A DNA stretch of 64,000 bases from Mesorhizobium sp. YM1C-6-2 (lineage in GTDB: Bacteria; Pseudomonadota; Alphaproteobacteria; Rhizobiales; Rhizobiaceae). Both the position numbers and the translations under genes were made by a program. The notes beneath the pieces are model-generated. The model did no database searches. It was not told where the DNA came from and saw only the letters and a list, made by a program, of their open reading frames with translations. The stretch is taken from contig NZ_RCIZ01000004.1 of assembly GCF_003666685.1 (NCBI RefSeq), positions 310,001-374,000 on the forward strand. The letters are read 5' to 3'. How positions within the stretch are numbered: the stretch's first letter is position 1; every line of letters starts with the position of its first letter. This document shows positions 20,928-30,579 of the stretch, piece after piece.

Positions 20928-22073
20928 TCAGTCGGCGCGGCTCAGCCGGATAATCTGTCCGTCGCGCTCGTCGGTAAGCAGCCAGATCGACCCGTCCGGC
21001 GCCACGTTGATGTCGCGGATGCGGCCGAAACCGCCCTCGAACATCCGCTCCTCGCCGAGGATCTTGCCGCTCCCGTCCCGGTCGAGCCGCGAGACGAGGG
21101 CGAATTTCAGCGAGCCGACAATGAGGTCGTCCTTCCATTCCGGGAACATCTCGCCCTGGTAGACGGCTAGGCCCGACGGTGCGATCGACGGGTCCCAGTA
21201 GAAGAGCGGCTGCTCGTATCCCGGCGCCTCGGTGCCCACTCCGATCTTCTTGCCGCCATAGGTGACGCCATAGCTGATGACGGGCCAGCCGTAGTTCCTG
21301 CCGGCTTCGGGATGATTGATCTCGTCGCCGCCGGCGTCTCCGTGCTCGGCGGTGAGGAGTCCGCCGAGCACGGAGTCCCAGGCCACGCCCTGTGCGTTGC
21401 GATGGCCTTTGGACCAGATTTCCGGCAGCTGCCTGGCGCCGTCGGGGGAGGGATTGTCGGCCGGGATCGACCCGTCCGTGTTGATGCGGATGATGGCGCC
21501 GGCATGGTCCTGCATGTCCTGTGCGCGGTCCCGCTCGCCGCGGTCGCCGGTGGTCACGAACAGCGTGCCGTCAGGCGCGAAGACCAGCCGCGAGCCGAAA
21601 TGGCGGGTGACATTGGTTTTCTTCGCCATCGAGAAGATGACCTCGACGTCCTCCAGTTGTGCGGCCCCGGACTCACCGCCGTCGCGCACGAGCCTTGCGC
21701 GCGCGACGGCGGTGCCCGCACCGCCCCGTCCGGGTTCGGAGAAACTGAAGAAGATGAGGTTCGAGGTCTCGAAGTCCGGCGCCGCGACGACGTCGAGCAG
21801 CCCGCCCTGGCCGCGCGCCGCGACCTCCGGCACACCCTCGATCGGATCGGAGGGACCGTCGGCCGACAGGATGCGCATCCTGCCGGGGCGCTCGGTGACG
21901 ATCGCTTCGCCGTTCGGCAGGAAATCGAGCCCCCAGGGGTTTCTCAGCCCTTCGGCGATGATTTCGGCCTCTATCGGCACCTCGTCGGTCCGGAACAGCT
22001 CCGCATGCGCCGTTGTGAACAAAAAGCCGCCCGCCAACGACAGCGAAGCGGAGAATGCGATGATTCTGTTCAT
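20928..22073 (-). CDS. PQQ-dependent sugar dehydrogenase (aldose sugar/sorbosone dehydrogenase-like)
   Basis: A 381-residue periplasmic six-bladed beta-propeller. The signal peptide IIAFSASLSLAGGFLFTTAHA precedes the mature start. Family marks are NPWGLDFLPNGEAIVTERPG, TRHFGSRLVFAPDGTLFVTT, the RNAQGVAWD and AEHGDAGGDEIN segments that hold PQQ and calcium ligands, and SGLAVYQGEMFPEW. E. coli YliI is the best-known relative. It would oxidise aldoses if PQQ is supplied; no pqq genes are in this window. Confidence 0.88.
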   Translation of the reverse strand: MNRIIAFSASLSLAGGFLFTTAHAELFRTDEVPIEAEIIAEGLRNPWGLDFLPNGEAIVTERPGRMRILSADGPSDPIEGVPEVAARGQGGLLDVVAAPDFETSNLIFFSFSEPGRGGAGTAVARARLVRDGGESGAAQLEDVEVIFSMAKKTNVTRHFGSRLVFAPDGTLFVTTGDRGERDRAQDMQDHAGAIIRINTDGSIPADNPSPDGARQLPEIWSKGHRNAQGVAWDSVLGGLLTAEHGDAGGDEINHPEAGRNYGWPVISYGVTYGGKKIGVGTEAPGYEQPLFYWDPSIAPSGLAVYQGEMFPEWKDDLIVGSLKFALVSRLDRDGSGKILGEERMFEGGFGRIRDINVAPDGSIWLLTDERDGQIIRLSRAD

Positions 22074-22380
22074 GAATCTGACCTAAGGCGTGGAGCGTGG
22101 AGGGCAACCTTTCCACGCGGCGAATGCGGTCAATTGCTTTCACGATCGGTTGACTGAGGCCTTTCGGCGCATCCGATCGCGGAAAATGCACGGATTCTGC
22201 GCAAAACCGTCGCGGCCGGCGTCCGGCTTCGCTTTTTTAAGTGAAAAGCCGTGTAATATGACTATAGTCTAAGCGTTTGAGTGAAGTGGTTCCGTTAGCC
22301 GATGCTGCCGGGCCGCTTTTATTTTTATGCCCCGCTTGCCCAAACAGGTGAACCGCAAGCGGCAGAAAGGTCGGATTGAG
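22074..22380. other. intergenic region upstream of greA
   Basis: 307 bases between the divergent sugar dehydrogenase and greA genes. The part nearest greA contains an AT-rich stretch (around 22230-22330) likely to hold the greA promoter. I saw no convincing operator, riboswitch or small gene. An upstream in-frame ATG for greA at 22327 adds a basic 18-residue leader not seen in the family. Confidence 0.4.
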
Positions 22381-22854
22381 ATGAACAAGGTCCCGATGAC
22401 CGCCGCAGGCTTCGACACGCTCAAGGAAGAGCTGCGCTGGCGCCAGCAGGAGGAGCGGCCGCGCATCATCGAGGCGATCTCGGAGGCGCGCTCGCATGGC
22501 GACCTGTCGGAGAACGCCGAATATCACTCGGCCAAGGAAGCGCAGAGCCTCAACGAGGGCCGCATCAACGAGCTCGAGGATCTCGTCGCGCGCGCCGAGG
22601 TGATCGACGTCTCGAAGCTGTCGGGCGACAAGGTCAAGTTCGGCGCGACCGTCGTTCTCATCGACGAGGACACCGAGGAGAAGAAGACCTATCAGATCGT
22701 CGGCGACCAGGAGGCCGACGTGAAATCCGGCCGCATCTCGATCTCCTCACCGATCGCGCGGGCGCTGATCGGCAAGGAAGTCGGCGACGCCATCGAGGTC
22801 AACGCGCCCGGCGGCGCGCGCGGCTACGAGGTTCTCAAGGTTCAGTACATCTAG
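22381..22854 (+). CDS. greA: transcription elongation factor GreA
   Basis: A 157-residue protein that enters the RNA polymerase secondary channel and stimulates cleavage of backtracked RNA. The N-terminal coiled coil carries the acidic tip in [17 protein letters not shown], with the essential Asp and Glu. The C-terminal domain reads [20 protein letters not shown] and ends in [12 protein letters not shown] 22381 gives the normal length. It stands directly before the LPS core genes. Confidence 0.96.
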   Translation: MNKVPMTAAGFDTLKEELRWRQQEERPRIIEAISEARSHGDLSENAEYHSAKEAQSLNEGRINELEDLVARAEVIDVSKLSGDKVKFGATVVLIDEDTEEKKTYQIVGDQEADVKSGRISISSPIARALIGKEVGDAIEVNAPGGARGYEVLKVQYI

Positions 22855-22893
22855 ACCGGCCAGAGTCGGCCGGGGAGCGGGCTGTTGGCTTCA

Positions 22894-23982
22894 ATGTCGG
22901 GTGGTTCTGACCGGAAAGCGTCGCGTGCCGGCGCGCCGGCCATGTCCGCAATCGAGGTCGTCGCGCCCAACCTGAAGTTCAGGCTTTCGGGCGTGACGAG
23001 CACGATCATCCAGCTCGTGCCGGTGCAGGCGCGCACCATCGGCATAGCGACGCTCGGACCGGGCCTGCCCGACAGCCTTCCGAGGATGCGGTGGTGGCAG
23101 CTTCCGAGCCTGCTGCGCCGCCCAAAGTCCGGGCGCAAGCGCATCTGGCACGCGCGGCGCAACACCGAGATGGTGGCCGGGCTCCTGCTGAAAAGGGTCT
23201 TTCGCGCGCCTCTCCACCTGCTCTTCACCTCGGCCGCCCAGCGCAACCACCGGCCCTTCACCAAATGGCTGATCGGCAGGATGGAGGCGGTGATCGCCAC
23301 CAGCGCGCGTTCGGGCTCCTTCCTTGAAGTCCCGCACGAGGTGGTGATGCATGGCGTCGACCTCGACCTTTTCCATCCGCCGACCGCGCCCGATGACGAC
23401 TTCGCCGCCGCGGGGCTGGCCGGCCGCTTCGCCGTCGGCTGCTTCGGGCGCATCCGCGAGCAGAAGGGGACGGACCTTTTCGTCGACGCCATGATCGAGT
23501 TGCTGCCGCGGTTTCCGGACTGGACGGCGGTGATCACCGGACGCGTGACGCCGGAGAACCGCGCCTTTGCTCAAGCGCTCGAGGAGCGCGTGCGGGCGGC
23601 GGGCCTGGCCGATCGCATCGTCTTCCTCGGCGAGGTCGATGACGTGAAGGTCTGGTTCCGCCGCATGGCGCTCTACGTGGCACCGTCGCGCAACGAGGGG
23701 TTCGGGCTGACGCCGCTGGAAGCCATGGCCTCGTGCACGGCTGTCGTGGCGAGCGATGCCGGCGCCTATGCCGAAATGGTGGTGCCCGGCGAGACGGGCG
23801 CGGTCGTTCCGGCCGGCGACGGCGCTGCGCTGACGGCGGCGATCGAGGCCTACCTTGTCGATCCCTCGCTGGCCGAGACCCATGGCCGGCAAGCGCTGGC
23901 GCATGTGCGGCGGCGCTTTCCGCTCGCCCGCGAAGCCGAAGGCATTGCCAGGGTCTACGACAGGCTGTGGTCGGGCCGATGA
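22894..23982 (+). CDS. lpsB: LPS core glycosyltransferase LpsB-like (GT4)
   Basis: A 362-residue GT-B fold family 4 glycosyltransferase acting at the cytoplasmic face of the inner membrane. It resembles rhizobial LpsB, a lipopolysaccharide core mannosyltransferase: VVAPNLKFRLSGVTSTIIQL, TLGPGLPDSLPRMR, HARRNTEMVAGLLLK, GCFGRIREQKGTDLFVDAMI and the donor-binding E-x7-E region (RNEGFGLTPLEAMASCTAVV). The start is uncertain: TTG 22885 has the best-spaced GGGGAG, ATG 22894 is used here, and ATG 22942 matches the usual family start. The position next to greA supports the identity. Confidence 0.85.
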   Translation: MSGGSDRKASRAGAPAMSAIEVVAPNLKFRLSGVTSTIIQLVPVQARTIGIATLGPGLPDSLPRMRWWQLPSLLRRPKSGRKRIWHARRNTEMVAGLLLKRVFRAPLHLLFTSAAQRNHRPFTKWLIGRMEAVIATSARSGSFLEVPHEVVMHGVDLDLFHPPTAPDDDFAAAGLAGRFAVGCFGRIREQKGTDLFVDAMIELLPRFPDWTAVITGRVTPENRAFAQALEERVRAAGLADRIVFLGEVDDVKVWFRRMALYVAPSRNEGFGLTPLEAMASCTAVVASDAGAYAEMVVPGETGAVVPAGDGAALTAAIEAYLVDPSLAETHGRQALAHVRRRFPLAREAEGIARVYDRLWSGR

Positions 23983-24171
23983 CGGTGCGATAGCCGGTGC
24001 CCTCGACGGTCCCGTCACTTGCGATATAAGTATCCTGGGGTGGCAGGTCGTCCTGGGGTAGTCGTCGGAGCCGTTGCTTGTGAAGCCGGCGGGCCGCCAA
24101 GGCGGTTGTTCTTCTGGCAGGGTTTTCGGAATGAGGCGAATCCATACCGGACGCGATCATTAGGGCGGGGA

Positions 24172-25125
24172 ATGGCGGCCGAGGGCGAGAAATCCATATC
24201 CGGCACCCGGCTTAACCGGCCCGCGGGCCGCTATCTCGTGCGGCTCTACTGCCTGCTGCGCTACGGGCGGGCCAAAAGCCATGCGGAAGAATGGCAGCCG
24301 GGCCTTGCCCTGACATTGCCGTCGGCGAGCGGCGACGGCGCGATCCATTTCCGAGGCAGGTTCGTCGCCCCGCTGCTGCCGCATCCTGTCTCGGCGGACG
24401 GCGGCGACGAGATCGTCATCGTCGGATCGGGGCCGTCGCTGGCGACGCAGGTCAGGGAGCGTATTCCGATCGGATCCGCCCTCCTGCTCAACGGCGCGAT
24501 CCACCTTGCCAGCCCGCGGGGACCGAGGCCGCTCGGCGTGGTCATCGAGGATGAGCGCTTCGTGTGGCGGCATTGGCGCACCGTCGTTGCAAGGGTGGCC
24601 GCGGGGACGCACTGCTATTTCTCGACGAGCGTGATCCGGGTGATGTGCGAGACGGCGCCGGAGTGGCTGGCGTCGCAAAGCGTCCACCATCTCGATTTCC
24701 TGCACAGGCCCTATGGCAGGAGGAGGCCCGACAGTGCCGGCTTGAAGAGCCTGTCTTTCCTGCGCTGGTCCGACGATGGGAACACCGCGATATCGCTCTC
24801 CCCGGAATCGGGCCTGGCGCCGGCCGGTTCGGTGGCCGGCACCGCCGCCCAACTCGCGCTCGCGCTCACGCCCTCGCGGATCGGCCTTGCCGGCATCGAT
24901 CTGGCCAATACGGCCGATCCCCGCTTCTACGAGACCGACGGCGACAAGGCGATGTCGCGGATTGACGTGGCCAGCGAAAGAATACTTGCCGCTTTCGGCA
25001 TGATCAGGGATGAGTGCGGCCGGCGCGGCATCGTGCTTGAAAACTATTCACCGGTCTCGCGGCTTGCCGAACTCGGCATCGCCTATGTGCCGAGACTGGA
25101 AAAAGACGGCGATCGGACCCCATGA
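24172..25125 (+). CDS. putative GT42/DUF115-like sugar transferase
   Basis: A 317-residue protein with a Rossmann-like start EIVIVGSGPSLATQVRERIP, which resembles the CMP-sugar-binding opening of GT42 sialyltransferases and MptE-like (DUF115) proteins. A later segment (AQLALALTPSRIGLAGIDLA) also recalls that group, where a conserved Gly-Ile-Asp strand follows a long helix. I infer a sugar or nonulosonate/Kdo transferase acting on surface polysaccharide, but the match is by motif only. ATG 24172 was chosen because the 51 residues before it are unlike a folded protein. It is coupled by ATGA overlap to the next gene. Confidence 0.55.
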   Translation: MAAEGEKSISGTRLNRPAGRYLVRLYCLLRYGRAKSHAEEWQPGLALTLPSASGDGAIHFRGRFVAPLLPHPVSADGGDEIVIVGSGPSLATQVRERIPIGSALLLNGAIHLASPRGPRPLGVVIEDERFVWRHWRTVVARVAAGTHCYFSTSVIRVMCETAPEWLASQSVHHLDFLHRPYGRRRPDSAGLKSLSFLRWSDDGNTAISLSPESGLAPAGSVAGTAAQLALALTPSRIGLAGIDLANTADPRFYETDGDKAMSRIDVASERILAAFGMIRDECGRRGIVLENYSPVSRLAELGIAYVPRLEKDGDRTP

Positions 25126-26030
25126 GACTATTCAACAGGAAGGCTCCCTTCACCAAACGCTTGGAGATCGAAGCGCCCCCGGCCGCGGCGGATCGGCATG
25201 GCGTGGCGATCGCCACGGTCCTGCGCGACGAGGAACACTACATCGCCGAGTGGGTTTCCTTCCACAGGGCGGTGGGTGTGCGTCATTTCTTCGTCTACGA
25301 CGACGGATCGACCGACCGCACACTGCAGGTGTTGCGCGACCTGTTGCCCCAAACGGAACTGACCACTCTGCCCTGGCGGTTCGCGATGCGCGACGTCAGT
25401 GTGGGGCTGCCGCTCAACCGCCAGACGCTCGCATTCGCCCATGCGATCCTTAATTTCGGCGGCGACTTCCGCTGGATGGCTTTCATAGACGCAGATGAAT
25501 TCATCCTGCCGAAATCGGGGCGCACCATCGAAGAAGCGCTGTCCGGAGCCAAGGGCTTTCCGAACATTTCGCTGCCGTGGCACATGTTCGGAACGAACGG
25601 GCACAAGACGCGCCCCGCCGGACCCGTCACGCGCAACTACACGCTGCGGGCGAGGGACCCGATGAGCCGCATGAAGAACGTGATGAACTTCAAATGCATC
25701 GTCGATCCGTGTGCGGTGTCGGAGGTCAGCGTCCACCATTTCAGTACGAAGGAGTTCGGCGACAAGACGGCCAACGACGACGGGAAAGTGGTTCCGCTCG
25801 ACAAGCGCAAGTCGCCCGACTTCTATTCGTCGCGCCATCTTCAGCTCAATCACTACTACACGCGATCCGAAGAGGAATTCCGGAGGAAGATCGAGCGGGG
25901 CGGGGTTTCTCCGACAGTTTGGGAGAAGCGCAAGACGAGACTTACGATCGCGCTCGAGAATATCGAGAAGGATCAGTTCGAGGATCGCGCGATGATGAAT
26001 TTTCTGGATGAGAACAAGATCAGCTTCTAA
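25122..26030 (+). CDS. glycosyltransferase, GT92/GT2-like
   Basis: A 302-residue GT-A fold transferase. The opening VAIATVLRDEEHYIAEWVSF, followed by HFFVYDDGSTDRT and the metal-binding DADEF in WMAFIDADEFILP, matches GT92-type (DUF23) and related family 2 enzymes. The C-terminal histidine-bearing segments SVHHFSTKEFG and LQLNHYYTRSEEEF are also typical. It probably adds one sugar to the LPS core. Start overlaps the preceding stop by four bases (25122-25125). Sugar and linkage unknown. Confidence 0.75.
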   Translation: MRLFNRKAPFTKRLEIEAPPAAADRHGVAIATVLRDEEHYIAEWVSFHRAVGVRHFFVYDDGSTDRTLQVLRDLLPQTELTTLPWRFAMRDVSVGLPLNRQTLAFAHAILNFGGDFRWMAFIDADEFILPKSGRTIEEALSGAKGFPNISLPWHMFGTNGHKTRPAGPVTRNYTLRARDPMSRMKNVMNFKCIVDPCAVSEVSVHHFSTKEFGDKTANDDGKVVPLDKRKSPDFYSSRHLQLNHYYTRSEEEFRRKIERGGVSPTVWEKRKTRLTIALENIEKDQFEDRAMMNFLDENKISF

Positions 26031-26073
26031 GCGAAGCGCCATCCCATTCGAGAAGAAAAACGCAGGGCGTAGC

Positions 26074-26880
26074 GTGGACGTCAACCTCGGAATATTTGCT
26101 ATCAATCTCGACCGGTCGCCGGACCGCTGGGAGCGCGTCGTCTCGCAATTCTCCGAGCAGCCCTGGCCGCTTCATCGCGTTGCCGCGATCGATGGACGCG
26201 ACCGCGACGCTACTTTGGCGTACCGGGGTTTGACCGCCGCGCATCCGGACGGTGCTGGATGGTCGATAACACGTCTGCGGCTGGTGTCTTTTGCCGAGGA
26301 GGCGTGTTTTTGCAGCCACCTGAAGGCGCTGAGAGAGTTTCTTGCTTCCGACCATAGCCATGCGATGATCCTCGAAGACGATGCCCGGATCATCGGCGAT
26401 CTGCCGCCTGTCGTTTCTGTGGTCGGGGATGTCTGCCAGGGAGAAACGATCCTGAAGGTTTCGGGCACGTCTCGTTCCGGATCCCGGCTTGCGCTCTTCG
26501 TGAAGCAGGCAGGTGCTTTTCGCATTGTCCGTTCCTTCGAGCCGGCATCGAACGCAACTGCCTATATTGTCTCGAAGGATGCGGCACGGGCGCTACTGGA
26601 CAGGGCGGGGCGCATCCTGGCTCCCTATGACGACTATCTTTCGGCGCCCGGTCTGCATGGCTGCAGCGTGCTTCACGTTTCGCCTTGGGCAATTACCAAC
26701 AAGTGGCCGAAGAAGGACGTTCCCAGCACTCTCGAGGAGGGGCGGTCGCAGATGGTCCGGAAACGGGACCCTGTCAGCTGGGTCAGGCAGCGATTCCTGC
26801 GTGTACGGCTTCGGCTCTCTCTCTGGAGCAGCGCGCTCCGGTCAAAGGGGCGGCCGATCCGGGCCCCGTGGTCAGCATAG
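26074..26880 (+). CDS. LPS glycosyltransferase, GT25-like
   Basis: A 268-residue transferase of the GT25 (LPS beta-galactosyltransferase) type: IFAINLDRSPDRWERVVSQF, CFCSHLKALREFLASDHSHA and the DxD-like MILEDDARI. The C-terminal region SNATAYIVSKDAARALLDRA is also familiar from the family. The start is uncertain. GTG 26074 has an AGGG six bases upstream and gives the typical N-terminus, while ATG 26008 would overlap the previous gene by 23 bases. The last 40 residues are strongly basic. It probably belongs to the same core-LPS unit. Confidence 0.75.
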   Translation: MDVNLGIFAINLDRSPDRWERVVSQFSEQPWPLHRVAAIDGRDRDATLAYRGLTAAHPDGAGWSITRLRLVSFAEEACFCSHLKALREFLASDHSHAMILEDDARIIGDLPPVVSVVGDVCQGETILKVSGTSRSGSRLALFVKQAGAFRIVRSFEPASNATAYIVSKDAARALLDRAGRILAPYDDYLSAPGLHGCSVLHVSPWAITNKWPKKDVPSTLEEGRSQMVRKRDPVSWVRQRFLRVRLRLSLWSSALRSKGRPIRAPWSA

Positions 26881-27191
26881 TCGGTTCTTTTCGCTTTCCG
26901 GCTGAGCAATTCCTGTGCATTGCACTCGGCAATGAACAGCCGCAGTGAAAGGTGTCAGGCGAGGGCAGGTGTCCGGCGAGGGCAGGTGTCCGGTGCGGAA
27001 GTTGATGGGATGGCCGGGAGGCGATAGGCTGGATCGGCGCGAGCTTCTGCCACAGGTTGGCAGCGGGCCAAGGTTTTCGCAGGCGTGAAAACATGTCATT
27101 CAGCGGCCGATGCCGAGGCCCTGTGCACGGCTGAAAGAGGCTATCATCCAGTAGGAAATTCTGCCAATCACTGCCTGCCATAAACGGCTGG
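26881..27191. other. intergenic region with a short tandem repeat
   Basis: 311 bases without a supported gene. It contains two head-to-tail copies of the 17-mer GGCGAGGGCAGGTGTCC at 26958-26974 and 26975-26991, flanked by partial copies on both sides (GGTGTCA before, GGTGCGG after). No promoter or terminator is clear. It separates the GT25-like gene from the sulfotransferase gene. Confidence 0.6.
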
Positions 27192-27857
27192 ATGTGGACT
27201 GGCGCTGGCAGGAGTGCAGTTTTGGGGAGTTTGAGAGGTTATTTTTCGAACTGGGTCGGGCAGCGTCGGTCGCCCGACATCAAGATATTCTTCATCGGAT
27301 TCAATCGATGCGGGACGAATTCCTTCCATCAGCTGATGAAGGGATCGGGCATCCGGTCTGTTCACTGGCTGAGCCCCAGGAAAGAAAACATCACCGACGG
27401 TATTGAAGCGCGCCTTGCGGATCGTCAGGCATTGCGCGAGTACCTGTCTCCCTGGACTGCGTTCAGCGATCTGGTTTCCGCATCGGAAACCCGTTTCGTA
27501 GAGGGCAACGGCTTCTTCCCCGCTTTCCATGACGCGTTTCCGCAGTCCTATTTCGTCTTGAACGATCGCGACGTGGAGGCTTGGCTGCGGTCGCGGGTGC
27601 AGCATTCCAACGGCACCTTTCTTCAACGGGCGATGGCATATCACGGAGCCGACAAAGAGCAGGTTCTCGACATCTGGCGTCGTCAGCATGCCGAGCATAC
27701 CGCCAAGGCTCTCGATCATTTCGCCGGCAACCCTCGTTTCATCCATTTCCGTATCGACCGGGACCCCATCGAACGGATGGTGAGTTTCCTGGCGCCTGAC
27801 TTCACGATCTCCCCGTCGGATTGGATGGTTCACAAAAAGTCCAAGGCCAGTGCCTGA
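27192..27857 (+). CDS. sulfotransferase family protein
   Basis: A 221-residue P-loop-like protein. The 5'-phosphosulfate-binding motif is visible at FFIGFNRCGTNSFHQLM near residue 33, and a 3'-phosphate-binding segment at NDRDVEAWLRSRV near residue 125, as in PAPS-dependent sulfotransferases. Placed among LPS core transferases, it may sulfate a core sugar; rhizobia are known to carry sulfated LPS. The ATG at 27192 has no strong ribosome site, so the exact start is uncertain. The substrate is an inference from context. Confidence 0.7.
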   Translation: MWTGAGRSAVLGSLRGYFSNWVGQRRSPDIKIFFIGFNRCGTNSFHQLMKGSGIRSVHWLSPRKENITDGIEARLADRQALREYLSPWTAFSDLVSASETRFVEGNGFFPAFHDAFPQSYFVLNDRDVEAWLRSRVQHSNGTFLQRAMAYHGADKEQVLDIWRRQHAEHTAKALDHFAGNPRFIHFRIDRDPIERMVSFLAPDFTISPSDWMVHKKSKASA

Positions 27858-28045
27858 TTGCGATGCTTTTTCGCGGAATCCCAGGTGTTTCCCCTGGGAC
27901 CTCCGCCATTGCCTCCATGCCGCCGCCGCACCAAGAACTAAATTTCATTGTCGATATTGACCGGGAACGGCGCGATGGGAGAAAGATCGTCAAAACCTGA
28001 CGAACTGGCAGCCGTGCCGGGCCGATGGGATCGAGGATTCCAGAA

Positions 28046-28786
28046 ATGAAAATCGACGTGTGCATGGTCGCGGGCCGGCGGCCCGACCTGATCCAGACGA
28101 CGCTGGATAGCTTCAACGCGAACCTTTTCCGGAACTTTACGGTAGATCGCTTCATCGTAAACATCGACCCGGTCTTCGGTTCCGACGACGACCAGGCCCG
28201 GTGCCGCGAGATCATCCGCTCGTTCTTCCCGACAGCTCAGATAAGCGAGCCGGCGGAACCCGGTTTCTGTGCCGCGGTCAAGCGCAATTGGGCCGCATCC
28301 GAAGCCGAGGTAATCTTCCATATGGAAGACGACTGGCTTTTGCGTCGACCGATCACACCGGCCGATATCGCCGGGTTTCAGGACGATCCCCGTATTACCC
28401 AGATTTGCTTCAACCATGCCAACAAGCGGTGGCCTGTCAGCGAACAGGGGCCGTTCGTATCCGGGCGCAAGCGCAAGAAGTTCCTGGGGCTTCCGACACC
28501 GTTCAGGACCAAGGCGCCGCAGTTCACGACATCGCCGAGTTTTCTTCGCGGGTCATTCGCAAGGGCATGTGCATCCCTGATGGACCAGAATTTCGATCCC
28601 GAGAAACAGTTCTTCAAAGGGGTCAACAAGCCGCTGGAAGAGTACGTATCCCCATATCTCAACATGGTGTTGGGGGAGGGACCGGACTATATGATCCTCG
28701 ATATCGGCCGTGAGTGGCGCACCAGCCGGGGGATCAAGAAGAGCCTAGTCAACAAACAATCTGTCTGGGTGACGACCCCTACCTAG
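28046..28786 (+). CDS. putative GT-A fold glycosyltransferase
   Basis: A 246-residue protein. The N-terminal KIDVCMVAGRRPDLIQTTLD and the acidic metal-binding-like motif VIFHMEDDWLL (about residue 97) resemble family 2-like glycosyltransferases. No membrane segment is visible. ATG 28046 with GAGG upstream is preferred to an in-frame ATG at 28025. It is the last gene of the LPS block before the convergent lrp gene. Specific function unknown. Confidence 0.6.
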   Translation: MKIDVCMVAGRRPDLIQTTLDSFNANLFRNFTVDRFIVNIDPVFGSDDDQARCREIIRSFFPTAQISEPAEPGFCAAVKRNWAASEAEVIFHMEDDWLLRRPITPADIAGFQDDPRITQICFNHANKRWPVSEQGPFVSGRKRKKFLGLPTPFRTKAPQFTTSPSFLRGSFARACASLMDQNFDPEKQFFKGVNKPLEEYVSPYLNMVLGEGPDYMILDIGREWRTSRGIKKSLVNKQSVWVTTPT

Positions 28787-28867
28787 GCGCGACTGCGATC
28801 ATTCCCTGTTTCCGTGGCGGGGCAGCATGCCAGACGCCCGGTGGCGTCGGTTGGGTGACGTCGATAG

Positions 28868-29347
28868 TCACTTGGCGTCGATCGCCACCACGCCCTCGTC
28901 CTTGACCTGGCGGATGGTGAGCGCGGTGCGCACCGTGTCGACGTTGGGCGTCGATGTCAGTTCCTCGATCACGAAACCCTGGAACGTCGCGAGGTCGCTC
29001 GCCACGCAGTGCAGCATGAAGTCGGATTCGCCGGACACCATCCAGGCGGCGCGCACGATCGGCCAGTTGCGGGTGCGGTCGGCGAAAGCCTTGAGTTCGC
29101 TCTCCGACTGGTGGTGCAGCCCGATCAGGCAGAAGGCGACCACGTCCAGCCCCAGCGCCGGGGCGTTGAGCAGGGCGCGGTAGCCCTTGATGATGCCGGC
29201 GTCCTCCAGCCGCTTGACGCGCCTCAGGCAGGGTGGCGCCGAGATGCCGACCCGGTTGGACAGCTCGACATTGGTGATGCGGCCCTCCCGCTGCAACTCG
29301 CGCAGGATCTTCCAGTCGATGGCGTCTAGGTCGGCCTTAGGCGGCAT
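28868..29347 (-). CDS. lrp: Lrp/AsnC family transcriptional regulator
   Basis: A 159-residue regulator. The N-terminal winged helix reads DAIDWKILRELQREGRITN and VELSNRVGISAPPCLRRVKR. The C-terminal RAM domain, which binds amino acids and builds octamers, spans about residues 70-150 (CLIGLHHQSESELKAFADRT; MVSGESDFMLHCVASD). It lies convergent to the LPS genes and divergent from trxB. Its regulon is unknown; the leucine-responsive name reflects similarity rather than tested ligand use. Confidence 0.92.
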   Translation of the reverse strand: MPPKADLDAIDWKILRELQREGRITNVELSNRVGISAPPCLRRVKRLEDAGIIKGYRALLNAPALGLDVVAFCLIGLHHQSESELKAFADRTRNWPIVRAAWMVSGESDFMLHCVASDLATFQGFVIEELTSTPNVDTVRTALTIRQVKDEGVVAIDAK

Positions 29348-29389
29348 GGCGGCTTTCTGCGCAAGAATCTTTCGTCCCGGTGTAATTAA

Positions 29390-30538
<1,149 letters not shown>

Positions 30539-30579
30539 CAGAGCAGACCGGCGCATAAGCCGGCTGACGAGGGGAAGTG

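Noticed and set aside
22856-22873. CCGGCC...GGCCGG hairpin after greA considered as a terminator
   Set aside because: Short stem with no T-run, and the lpsB reading frame starts within 40 bases; read-through into lpsB is at least as likely.
26941-27000. short repeats considered as a CRISPR array
   Set aside because: Only two full units without spacers and no cas genes in the window.
27879-27899. TCCCAGG...CCTGGGA hairpin after the sulfotransferase gene
   Set aside because: Seven-base stem without a following T-run; too weak to call a terminator.
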